Positions 1-11,415 of a stretch of DNA of 64,000 nucleotides are shown here, piece by piece (position 1 is the first letter of the stretch; each line of letters begins with the position of its first letter). The notes under the pieces are model-generated. The model was not told the origin of the DNA. It saw only the letters and a program-made list of their open reading frames with translations, and searched no databases. The DNA is taken from positions 6,140,501-6,204,500 of the forward strand of contig NC_135045.1 of assembly GCF_051020975.1 (NCBI RefSeq), in the 5' to 3' direction. The position numbers and the translations under genes were made by a program. The DNA comes from Osmia lignaria lignaria (lineage: Eukaryota; Arthropoda; Insecta; Hymenoptera; Megachilidae).

Positions 1-3000
1 TCGTCATTTACTCTGGACAAGTCGAGATAAGGGGATCATTAACACCGGAAGAAACCGCTGACTCGAGCGCCGAGGAGCATCTTTGCGGATTCGTTTGCCT
101 TTCTCAGAATGAACGCGATGACGAAAGACGAAAGACTAGCCGAAGAGGCGAGCTGCCGATTATCCTTCTTCCTTCTTTTTTTTTTCTACCGTTCCACGAG
201 GTGTATACTCAGGACGTGCCCCCGACGAGAACGAGCAAAGTGCAAAGAACTCGAAGAACAAGCTGACCCGGGAGAATTCCACAATTATCACCGAGCTAAC
301 TCGCGCTACTCCGATTTGCGGTCAGCAGATGAAGGAGACGCGAGTCGTGTAATGAATTTTACACGTTTTGCAATAATATAGGGTATCGTGTAACTGGTGG
401 TACACTGATGGAAAGAAAAATTAAAAATTCGAACTACCATTGATACGGAAAAATTAAATTGAAAAATGAATAACAATAAAATAATTGTTACAATTGCAGA
501 GTATTTCATTGCAATATTTAATATTTTAATGTACTTTATCAACAATACTGCAATAATTATTGAAGAAAGAAAATACAAAGTCGTCGTTCATTTAAAAGAA
601 AGAGGTGTAACATAGTTGAAATTCTAAGCAAACTTGAGCAGACCGAATGAATGTTAATATCCACTGATGAACAAAATAAACGTTACTAGACATCGTAAAA
701 GATGTCGTAATATTACGGTAGTTCAACTGGTATCAACTTGTATGCTAATGAACGTGTGTACGGTGAAGGCTGGTTTGCAAATGGCGGCCATCTACCCTGC
801 AGAAGGCGACAGCCATTTCTACGCTGCGATTTCTTGCTCTCCGATCTGTACCCTCAAGCAAAGCACGCTTTGCGCTCATTTTGCAACTAATATTAAAACA
901 GTCTTCTTGCTTAATAAAGAACTGCGGTAAATTTATGGTACAATCGCCATTTTGCAAATTTATTAAAGAAAAATAAAACGAAGCATTTGATTCATGCACT
1001 TTTATCTAGAAAACGTTACTTGCGTTATTTTTCAAGATTGAACACTCTTCTTTATTAAATACTAACGTATCAATCAATTTGGTACCATCTGGTCCCACGA
1101 AGTCTACAGTGCACTTGGACATTATTTAAAAACACAAAGATACAGAAGACTCCGGTATAACGCGAGGTTTTACAACGCGTATATGTCACTTAATTTTTTT
1201 TAAATTGTCCTATTTGATAAAACATAGAAAATAAAAGTTGCCATGGCAATAATCGTTCCAAAAATGTTACTTCAGATTATTCGCGTTATACGAGAAAAAT
1301 TATTGTACAGCGCGATTTCTTACAACGCGTAACATATTAACCACCTTATACAGGAGTCTACTGTACAAGGAAAGAACGAGCATATTCTTGGATTAATTCG
1401 GAGAAAAGCATTTCTCATAGAATACTGGTGTTGCAACGCTTCAAATCGAAGGATGAAATACGCGAAGTCGTGGAGTGTATTCAAGGACTTGAAACTCAGG
1501 TAGATGAAAGTATTAAGAAACTAATTCCAGCCTTCCTAGAAAAAGGTCTAGGTCTTTTGAAATACAATCGAACCGACGCAGATGTAGCCCTCACAATGCG
1601 GACAAGATATACCTGAAAATCTTTTGTTCGTGATTTCCCGAACTGAAATTTCTGACGGAGACAAATGAAAAATTGTTGAGAAATTGACCAACAGGCTACC
1701 CAACCACGTTTCCATTCCATCGGTATTCCTTGCTCGATACCTGAGAACGCATAGCCGTGAAAATGACAAAGAATTATTCTTTTGTGAAACAGAAATAGGT
1801 ACAATATTTCCTTTTACAAGCAAAGGAATTTTAGATTTTTGCAAAGCTACAAGCTGAAATTTTCATTGTCACTTTTTGAAATTTATAATTCTTTGATATT
1901 CTGATTCTATGACTTTATGTGTAAAATAAAGCAAAAATTTGGGAAGAGAACTAAAATTGTTTAAATACTTTTAATAAATTATATTTATTCGAGATATTTA
2001 AATTAAACCCTTTCAATATATAGAATCTAATATTTTGTTTAATGAAAAGAAGACTGATTCGAATGCAAGCAACTGCTAATAAATGATTCTCCCTTCGATC
2101 ATTATGACGGTTCTAATTCGAGTTTTCCGCCTAAATCTCGCACATACAGACACCTACGTTACCGATGCGGAAAAGGCTTGATACGCGTTTTCACCAAAAG
2201 ATAGAGCCACGCACAGCGGTCGCGCGTTTCATACGGATATGCAACGTACGCCCATGCTGTCGATCTTATTCTATTCCTGCATTTTCTTGTTCTTTACATG
2301 AAAAATATTTGTAGCATTCGCAAACCACCGCCGTGCAACGTTCGCTGAATATTTCTATTAAAGTCACGTAAAAATTATACGCAAGTTTGTATTTCGTAAC
2401 GTGGCGTGGTCTTCTAATGCGTCATTCGCCACAAACGGGCGCCTCTCTACAAATCTCCCATTAATGTTTCATTAACAAATTAATTCTACTTCTCCGGTGA
2501 CTAACGGTAGATCTATCGAATATATACAGATTTTTATAAAAAGCACTATTTCCATCGAATAATAAAAATTTGACGATACCGTAGGGTGAAACCAAGTTCA
2601 TAATAGAATTAAAATTTTCCTAAGCATTTAAATCTTCAAATAAGGTTCACGATAACAAATGAGAATTTATTTTTCTTTAAATCAGTATGTTTGATCGCTT
2701 TACTGATACACAACCTATCAAAAGCATGTGCTCATCATAGCAATGCTACCAACTTGATCACTGGAAAGATTAATTAATTAGCTAAGAAACGTTTCTTGCC
2801 AGGATAACAGAAGAATAAATAAAATCGGTCATTTATCTGAATTCTTAAGGTGTTTATTGACGCACCGTATCTTCGCGGAACGAATAATACTCCTCCTTTC
2901 TCCGTAAATGGTTTAAAATTTTGCTTGAAACGAGCTAACTGAATCTATGGTGAATCAGATGATTTTTATCGGGGAATTTATTCATACACGCAGCTGATGA

Positions 3001-6000
3001 CGATCGTTCTACGAGGTTAAGAAGTGGCGGAAGCGTGGAGGAGGTGGAGGAAACATACGCAGCTCTCTCTCTATGTGTGTGGAAAGTTTTAAGTAATCTC
3101 AGATCGAATAGCCGAATTCCATGTGGCTTTGGAGACGCCATACGCGGGAAAAAAAGGATTCTTTAAGAGACATAACATAGCGGTATTCAGCTACAATTTA
3201 ATCCTTGGATACTGGATCATACGATGGTCGCACAGAAAAGTGCTTTGGAAGAAGAAAATTTGATGGTAACTCATTTTTAACACATTCCCTGCCACGTATA
3301 CTATTTACAGCATACGAGGAACTTCCTGCTTAGGCCGCGCTATATTTTTGCCAATAAAGAGTTGACAATTGTGCACGCGATATCGCGTTAATGGAACCGC
3401 AGAATATTGATAGACATCCTCAAATGCTACACCCATTCAACGAGTACTATTCCTTCTCACAATATTTCGACATTCTTTAATTTCCTTTTATCCACAGACG
3501 AGTCCTAATTACACGGTTCCACGGGCCACTTTTAGCAGAACATTAGGTACTGTATCGTTTACATTGGACGTGCATGCACGCATAACAAGGCATCGCTAAC
3601 ACGTTCATGGTATTATAGTCACGGAAACGGAACCAGAAAAAACTACTGTCTGTAGAAAAGCAACTTAGGGTTGTTCCACTTTATCCTCTATACGTTCTAT
3701 TTATGGTTTGACGGTAAAGCTATAATTGGCCAGAACAGTATGTTTTCCCCTGTAACGCGTTATTATTTATGACACGTTTTCTATTATTACACTATGGTAC
3801 AATGAGATTATCATGGTCCTGGCACACGCTTCTATCTATATATACTCTTCTGCCTACGTGGACATTTTTCGGAGGATCTTTAACCCTAATACCAATTATT
3901 TGAATAGAAGGCCTTCTACTTGAAAGTGCTCAGTTCCATTTATAGCCACTAAAATTAATTCTAATCAGAACGATTTTATATAAAATCAACATTGGTATGG
4001 CACGAAAATGATAACAGGACGCAAGAATATAGCGTCAGCCATTAAAATAAAATAGATAAATAATTAAAGGGTTAAGAATAACACAGTATTAACACCGTTG
4101 CTGGCGAAATATTTAAAACAAAATTTTTGGAAACGTAGAAAAATAAATTTGCTAATAGAGAAGTTTTCGCTGATAATCGAATACATTTAGAGGTTGCGAT
4201 AAATCGGATCGTTATTACCGTACGACAAATGTTTCGCCATACCGTGGGGCCACGTGTATCACACACAGGCAACTGAATTAATTATCAGCGACGCCGAAAC
4301 AACACTTTCCGGCCAAGTTAAATAAGCGGTTAACGTTGAATTTTCATTTCCCGCCTTGTTGACACCGATACAGCCGAATTTCAGGGACGATCGCAAAGCT
4401 GTGCCACGTGCGATAATCAAGGCCACGTCCGGCTTGGCGAAGAAAAACACAAAGCATAATAATTGTACGAGACTAGGACGTATGACGAGAAAAGAAATTC
4501 CTACGATCTACCTGTTACGACCAACAGACAAGATGAACATCTTTTGGACTTTATGAATGAACAATTTCTACGTTGAAAAAACTGAAACTCTTCTGCGAGA
4601 ATAAAATAAATAACGAACAGAATAGATTAGGGTAGAATAGAGTACCATTTGTGGAAGAAATTAAAATGATTTCCATTTTCTTGTCTTTTGGAATTATCTA
4701 ATATGGCAAACGAGGGGCTTGTATATTTTTCACTTTGGTGTACCTATTAGTTATGTAGCAGCAAATGGTGCGTGAATCTTTCAAGTGGCCACAATTGGTA
4801 CATCTATCCTATATTTATCGTTCGAAGTTGTAGAAAAACAAGTAAACCGAAGAGGTCTCATCTTCTAACGGTATGTACGACTATATATCCCGAGATTTCA
4901 CCAAGTGAATCAGCTATTACGAAAGCTCGAACTTTGATAAGAGAATTAATACGAGACACAGAGACAAATTTCACTTTTAAAAGAGTAGTTTCTTCGAGAA
5001 AGAAAGAAATTCGAATTACAGAAAGGATTATACAAATATATATAATCGTTTCATACCTGTCACGCACGCACGTAAAAGTATACCGGAAGTCAATGTCCTA
5101 AGTTCAGTTAGCCGGTTGGATTACAATGCACAGAACACGATTGTACCCAGGGCCACGAAAGAAATATTAACATCGACTATTTAGATTATATTGTAACTTT
5201 TGGATCGGTATTCGGACGCAACACGGATCGCACGATCACGAAAAAGTTCACGGTTACGTAATTTAATTGGCGTAGTATTAAGCGCGATTTTAAAACCTTA
5301 TGTAACGACGCGAGGGAACCGAATAGACGAAAACCTACTCGCGTCAGACACAATAATCCGTCTCGAGTATATTACCGATATGAAACCGTTAATATTTCAC
5401 CGGCTTTGAAAAGTCACTTTCGTTTGCCCGTGTGTGTGTGTACGCGTCATTATACGTGCTCTATTGACACGATGAACCGTTTGACGATGTCTAATATGTA
5501 TTCCTTCAAATTTGTTATTATCGAAAAGGAGTTTATAGGAAATGTTCTAAAATTCAAGTATTTAATTACATCAACACGTTCTTCATCAGTACTCACACTT
5601 CCTCTTTTTATAAGATAGTATTTAATAAATTAGTATCCCTTTAGATCCTGCACGTGTACTATAAGTATTATGATATTCCTTTTTATGAGGATTTAATTAT
5701 AATAATATAGATGAATATAATGTAAAAAATAGTATATTTTACGAACGTCGTAGTGAACGCGTTAAACGACAATCTTTTTCAAAAATATATTCCACGTAAT
5801 GTTATTAGCATGGTTAATAAGCATTATTCTACATGACAATAATGAAATATTTTTCTAGAAAAGTATTTAAAGGGATTGTAAAAAATAAGATTCGAAAGAA
5901 ATGAAAAAGTATCAGGCATCTTCGATTGACAAGAAAAGGCGCGAAACCTATCGACGCGCGCGTGATCGGCGAGTCGTGTCGGTGGAATTCTAACCTCAAA

Positions 6001-6055
6001 ACCGGAAACGCGATTACAAATGGAGAACTGGTGAATAGAAAATTGGCTAATTTAC
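1..6055. other. Imp intronic sequence, no gene seen except a MITE
   Basis: This stretch lies downstream of the visible Imp exons on the minus strand and should be intron of that gene. It is AT-rich and holds the pogo-like element at 1,143-1,363. Open frames at 1,428-1,616 and 4,772-5,101 (plus) have no flanking gene structure or recognisable domain. I found no RRM2 or KH exon here on the minus strand. Confidence 0.5.
1143..1363. mobile_element. Pogo/Tigger-like MITE with TA target duplication
   Basis: The element is 221 bp long and starts CAGAAGACTCCGGTATAA. The reverse complement of its end is CAGTAGACTCCTGTATAA, so 16 of 18 terminal bases match. A TA dinucleotide flanks both ends (1141-1142 and 1364-1365), as expected of Tc1/mariner-pogo insertion. 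Two direct subterminal copies of TTACAACGCGTA start at 1170 and 1320. There is no transposase frame, so it is non-autonomous. CAG-TAGACTC termini are typical of pogo/Tigger-type elements; that family label is from general knowledge. Confidence 0.75.
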
Positions 6056-6144
6056 CTCGCGGTATCGCCGTTTTTCTCCTCGATGTCTAGCCGCTCCATT
6101 TCCTTTGACAACATACCACCTTCCGCAAACTTATCCAGGGACAT
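6056..6144 (-). CDS. Candidate alternative first coding exon (probably Imp, RRM1-less isoform)
   Basis: An ATG at 6144-6142 opens 29 codons plus AG, beginning MSLDKFAEGGMLSKEMERLD and ending near EEKNGDTA, followed by a GTAAAT donor. An in-frame TAA four codons upstream (6154-6156) fixes the start if the exon is 5'-terminal. The short acidic peptide matches no domain I recognise. The donor leaves two bases, exactly as Imp exons 2 and 3 do, so it could splice to the same downstream exon beyond base 1 and replace RRM1. Alternatively it begins an unrelated nested gene on the same strand. Exon reality is likely; assignment to Imp is inference. Confidence 0.5.
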
Positions 6145-7900
6145 GATGATTATTTATTTCTTCGTTCGTTGAAAAAATTCACACAACAAAAAAAGAACCG
6201 ATGGATTATTTACAACAATACTCGACGTCGTTTTTTAGCACTGTTCAATATAATATATATTATACTATATATATAATATATTCTTCTTATTTTTTTCTTC
6301 TAATTATCTTTTAACGCAGCTTTTCACAGTTAGCTGCCGCTAATAGACTGAGGTAGACAAACACTGGCACTAAACACTGGCTGATTTCTCGTTCGTACGA
6401 CCGAACGAGCACGAATGAAAGAGAGGAGAGCAAGAAAAAGATGAAAATAGGACACACGACGTCGTATATGCGACGAATACACGAACACGACCGACGTACC
6501 AACTCTTTCGGGTTGTCCGTACAGTAGCGTCCTCTCTCGTTTCCTGAATTTCGTACTCCTTCGCGCGTGTTCCTCCTCCCCTGTTTCGTTTTAATCGTAC
6601 ACGCTTCGTCTCTTTCGTTGTACACGCTCTTTTCTCGCCGTCTTCACACCCTTTCGCGTATTTTTTTTTTCTTTTTTTTAATTTTCTTTTTCACGATGAC
6701 ACACGAGATTACGCGTGACACACGATGCAAAGGAGATCGAAGAAATCCAAGTAAAAGACGATCACACGGCACTATTTGGAAGTTCCTTCAGGATAGAGTA
6801 CTCGTTCGTCTTGTTCTCTCAACGAGCGTCGAAGGGAACCTCGCGCGGGTGGAGCAGTTTCGTACTTTCCTCCTTGCCTCTGCTCCTCGGCTTTCTACTA
6901 CCGTGCCTTCCCTTACCCGTCCCTCCAATTCGTCCTTCTTTCTCGCACGCTGCCTTCTATTGCTCTTTCTCTCTGGCCAACCAAGAAATCCCTCCACGTA
7001 TCGAAGACGCGCGAGCACTTTTACCAACTAAACGGAGGAGACAGCCCAGAGCTCGTACGTGATTGGTTGCACGGGACGATTCTGGGACCGTGCGTTATCC
7101 GGTTCCCGCTATTGCTCTCTCTCTCTTCCTTCTCTCTCGCTCTTGAAAGAATGATGAACACCGTTTCACGCGATGACACAACGGGTTAGAAAAGCCGGTA
7201 GAAAAGGAAGGAAAAAAAGAAAAGATACGTTCCACAGAAATGACGTTGGTCCTCTTGGTGCGTAACACTTTTATGTATCAGAGAACCACGTGGATGAAAT
7301 TCGGTTGTGTTGGACGTGTAAGATATCGGTGCGCGTGGTATCACTCAGCCGAACAACGAAGTGACACAACACCCGGCTTTCGTTTTCGTGGCGGCGTTTA
7401 TACTATGTTCGTAAATGACACTGGCCTTTCTTCGGACGTATACGTGGGTGCGCCCTCTCTGTTCTCCGGTACTCCTTTTTCTTCCTCTCTCGCTCTTTCA
7501 ATCTCTTCCTCTTTCCCTCTCTGTCTCTTTTTTCTCTCCCTCTGTCTCTTTCACCTTTTTTTCCTTCCTCTCGTGCTGTACCCCTTTCTCCGTTTCAGCC
7601 GGCCGTTTCGATCAGCGCTGCTTGCGATCACGACGAATGCGCGACGATCAATGGGGCATAAACGCTTTCGAGACAAGGGAGATTCTCGTCCGAGTTTCAC
7701 GCACACCTATCGGAAGGGCGTACGCACACGGATGTCGATTACGGAAGAGAAAAAAAAACACACACGGCTAGAGAGCAGCGTGCTACACTGACGGCGGTTA
7801 TATTGGCCGGGATATCTAACGAGAAGCGCGCTGGGAACACTGATATTATTTTTATAACAACGCGGTGCGCGGCCGTCCTAGGCCGCGCCCAATATACCCC
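6145..7900 (-). promoter_or_regulatory. Putative internal promoter and leader upstream of the 6,144 start exon
   Basis: The block has two parts. An AT-only stretch of alternating TA (about 6,247-6,283) lies about 105-140 bp upstream of the ATG and could act as a TATA region. Beyond it is a CpG-rich, pyrimidine-patterned block (6,330-7,900) very like the one upstream of Imp exon 1. At 7,867-7,888 an 8-bp perfect inverted repeat (GCGCGGCC, 6-nt spacer) lies in its GC-richest part. No coding frame is convincing here. The promoter role is inferred from composition and position. Confidence 0.35.
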
Positions 7901-10900
7901 CACCTTCAACTAGCTTTACTCCCCTCCACAAACTGTTACTCCCTCTCCTACTCCTAGGGGAAGCCTTACCGTTCCTCCCCACCAAACACGTACCGTGTAA
8001 GCCTCGGGGAGAAGGGTGAATAGGAAAAGGTTCTCCGCTATCCTGCGTGGGTATATCAAAGCCGGAACGATATTTTCTTCGCGTGAATGCCATCTTGCTA
8101 CGATCGTTTTCCTTTTTCTTCCTGATTACTATATCAAAACTCTTCGAACTTTCAATAAACCTTACGATACTTTTTCATGTATACTTGCTCCAACTATTCA
8201 ACGCTATGCGCATTCCATCGTACAATTCCATAATCGGTGCACACGTTGGTCGCGTAAGGAGTCGCCATCTGATGGGCGCCGGCAAATACTAACATTTGTT
8301 TTTCCATTTTTCCGGGCTCCGTTCCTACGTTTCGTTTATCACACTTCTACGAAAAGACTGGGCGTAGAATTTTTAAATAAAAATTATACCGAGTCATAGT
8401 GGATAACAATTTTTCTGTTATTCAATAAATAGCTCCCTTACGTTAAAAAAAATTATAATCAATTGTAGGTATTCCTCGAATTGCCGAATAGCTAAGAAAT
8501 GTAACGCTTCAGCCCCTAGCTCGTCGACATCAAGAGCACTTCTCTGATCAACTTGTAACTCAAAAGGGGGAGACTAAAAGTGCCCAGCTACCAGGACATT
8601 TCTAAAAAGACACCGCTGCACGTTATTCTACACTTGTACTTATATTGGTCTCACGACTCATTAGCACCCTAATCACCGAGTACCTTCTGCGTAGGATGTT
8701 TGAATCCGCGCGTAAGGTTTTAGTAAAAATTTGGAAGCGAAAAAAAAAGAGTGAAATCATTGAACAACAAAATACGGATTCCTTGGTCTCCGTAGAGGCG
8801 CAGGATTGATTCCGTTACGGAGCTCTCTTTGTTCGGCCAGGTAGAAAGGAAGGATTCGCCTTTCTTTTGTGCATGCCTGCAGGTATATGGGTGCAGGTCG
8901 GCCACGGGTATTCGTGGCTTTTCTGCGCTCACGTTTCATCGTCATTATCTTTGGCAATGACGAGGGTGTTATCCTTGAACTAGATTTATCATTCACAGAA
9001 TCGTGGCCGTATAGCACTTGAATTTCTGATCCGTCCAAACGCCTGTTGTAATTGTGTTCCGTTAAGCCGTCCTAAAACCGAAAGCAACCTTCGCCTTTCA
9101 TCAAATGCGCGCCCCTTTTCGTCAAACTATCTCTCATAAATTATATATGTCATTTGTTGGGAAATGCAGAATTTCTATTGTCGTTTATTGAACTACGATA
9201 TATCCTTAACACTGTGTCAAACTACATTTATCACAGATATGATTAATTAATTTTTTAATCAAAGTTTGACCAGCTGTCTGTCAAATTGGAATAAAATAAA
9301 AAAAAAATAAAAATTATTTTATAGTGGCAAAAATAATTAAAAAAATATTGAGATATTGAGAAAAATAATTCTGGGTAAATTGTTAGTTCCGTGAGTACAG
9401 GTTCCATTCAAAAACACGATTATCCGTACGATTGTAATTTCAAAGACAAGTTCTGCTGGGATTTCGTCTGAATGGTACACCTGTACAACTTGTGCTATGA
9501 TCTCCCGGAAGAAAACAAATGATGATTACAAATCACCGAATTACGCAAAGGGGGTTAGAGGATAAAAAAAGAGCATGGAACCCCGCGAGGGGAGTGGTCA
9601 CATAACCGAAGAGACGTTGATCCATTATAAACAAGTGGACAGCCAGTTGTAATACCAGGTCGAACTTGAATTTTGAATGTGTCGTTTGGTCGCGTGGATG
9701 CACTATGAATTTTTATTATACAGACTGACTTAACAAGTGATAGAAACAACTTTCATCGTGACAAAACAAAGTCGTTTCTCTAAGTTTGTAGGATACAAAT
9801 TCGCATTAATTACGATTGAATTTTTGAGCGATTCTTCAAGTATAAATATCAGCTAATTAATACATTCAGAAATGTAGTATTTGGTCTCTTTTGAAACGCG
9901 GTTCCGAGAATCCATGGTTGTACGTAGATTTCGTCTGAATGACTGTAGAAACTCGACAAATGCTAAGTTTGGAAGGAATGGCATCGAAACGGCTTCGACA
10001 TTCATGTCGAGACAAAAGGGTAGAATTTACCTCGAACCGCGTGGCGGCTCTTTGTTCCTCTTGATAATGATGCTTGGGATAGGTTAGGTGTTTAAAGATA
10101 ATTAATAGTTACAAGGCTCGTAAATATCGGTATCAATGAAACGTGGCTGGAGTACGACGTGGGGTCGGTAAATGGTTTCCGGCCGCGTAAGAATGGATCT
10201 GTTGTTTCAATTTCTTAGAAATTATCCCTATTCTATGAAAGCTATTCGAGGTTCTGATCCGTCGGATTACTCTTAAGAAATAAATATCGAATTTGATACG
10301 CATCAATATGTAGCGTAAGTATATCTGCCTTACAAGCATTCACAATGTTCCATTTAAAACGGTCCCGAATACGTCAGCTATAATCTGAACCGTAATTACT
10401 TGGTCAGTGTTGTCAACGGAATTTTCAATGGCAATGCCATCCACGTGATTACATAAATTCGACGAGTGGGTAGTTTAATAACTGGGACGGCTATGGAAAC
10501 GAACGATCCGAAACGATGGGAACGAACGAGAGCGGCTTTTACCCCTCCAGGGTGGATCAGCCGGTGGAAGGAAAGCAAGGAGGAGCGACGTAATTCGGGA
10601 CAGGAGGAAAGGGTCCTCCACAGGGAGTATAGAAGACGACGGGTGTACAGGGGTAGAGGGAGAATTTAGATGGGGACAGGAATGGTAACGGCGGACAAGA
10701 GAGAAAGAGAGATAGAGAAATAGAGAGGGAAAGAGAAATGCGAGGGCGCGTAAGGGTGGCAGAGGCCTGGAATCAATAGTGGCCACGCACCCTTGAAGAA
10801 TTTTCGCACCAGCAGCCCGGATGTCTCAGGACGAGCCGGGAAAACTTTCTCTGCCTCTATCGGATTTTGGTTCACGGTGACGAAAATAAAATTAGAAGTA

Positions 10901-11358
10901 TGGTATATTTTCTTAAAGAAAGTCTACGAGGTGTTATCGTTCATATTCGGCGAGGAACCTTGTGTTTCAACGACGAACGGAAAACAATGAGAGACTGTAA
11001 GAGAAATGTTTAATATTTTGTGGAAGAGCATGTAGGACGAGTCAATATGTGATAACATATCGATTGCCATAAATGTAGGAGAAATTTTTAGAAAATTTTC
11101 TCAAACTTAAATACAATAAAGAAAATTGTTCATATTTTAAAATTAGAAGTGATTTAGTGTTGTCCTATATTTATGGTAATTTAAGGAATTTCAATCACAA
11201 GATAATTTGGCAAAAAAGTTTCAAGGTAAAGAAACTAATTCGAAATTAATACATCGAATTACTCAGCGTGAAAACATTAATTACACAGTGTTTTGAGTAA
11301 GAGAAAGTGTCTTATAGATGAGTGAGCAAAAGTAGAAAGGTTAGGAAAAATGGCTCAC
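7901..11358. other. Imp intronic sequence, no gene seen
   Basis: Mixed composition with a purine-rich stretch at about 10,560-10,760 (pyrimidine-rich in the Imp sense) and an AT-only patch around 9,240-9,370. No exon with supporting splice sites, RNA gene or repeat array was recognised on either strand. Confidence 0.45.
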
Positions 11359-11415
11359 CTCCAACCACTTCCAACTTGGCCAAGTGAAGATTCTGGTAGG
11401 GCGTCGCCGCTACCC
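11359..11415 (-). CDS. Imp: Imp candidate 57-nt cassette exon
   Basis: A pyrimidine-rich tract ends in TTGTTTCAG, followed by 57 nt and a GTGAGC donor. Entering in the phase left by exon 2 gives an open Gly/Ser-rich linker, RGSGDALPESSLGQVGSGWR in outline. The length is a multiple of three and the exit phase equals the entry phase, so the exon can be included or skipped without a frame change. It would lengthen the linker after RRM1. No domain is recognised. The call rests on splice sites, phase and position. Confidence 0.55.

Noticed and set aside
1428..1616. 62-codon plus-strand frame just right of the MITE, with helix-like sequence
   Set aside because: It lies outside the TA duplication, has no transposase motif and no supporting splice sites or neighbours. 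It could be chance.
9845..9865. AAATATCAGCT resembling the start of miR-283
   Set aside because: The match stops after the first 11 bases and no hairpin is formed.
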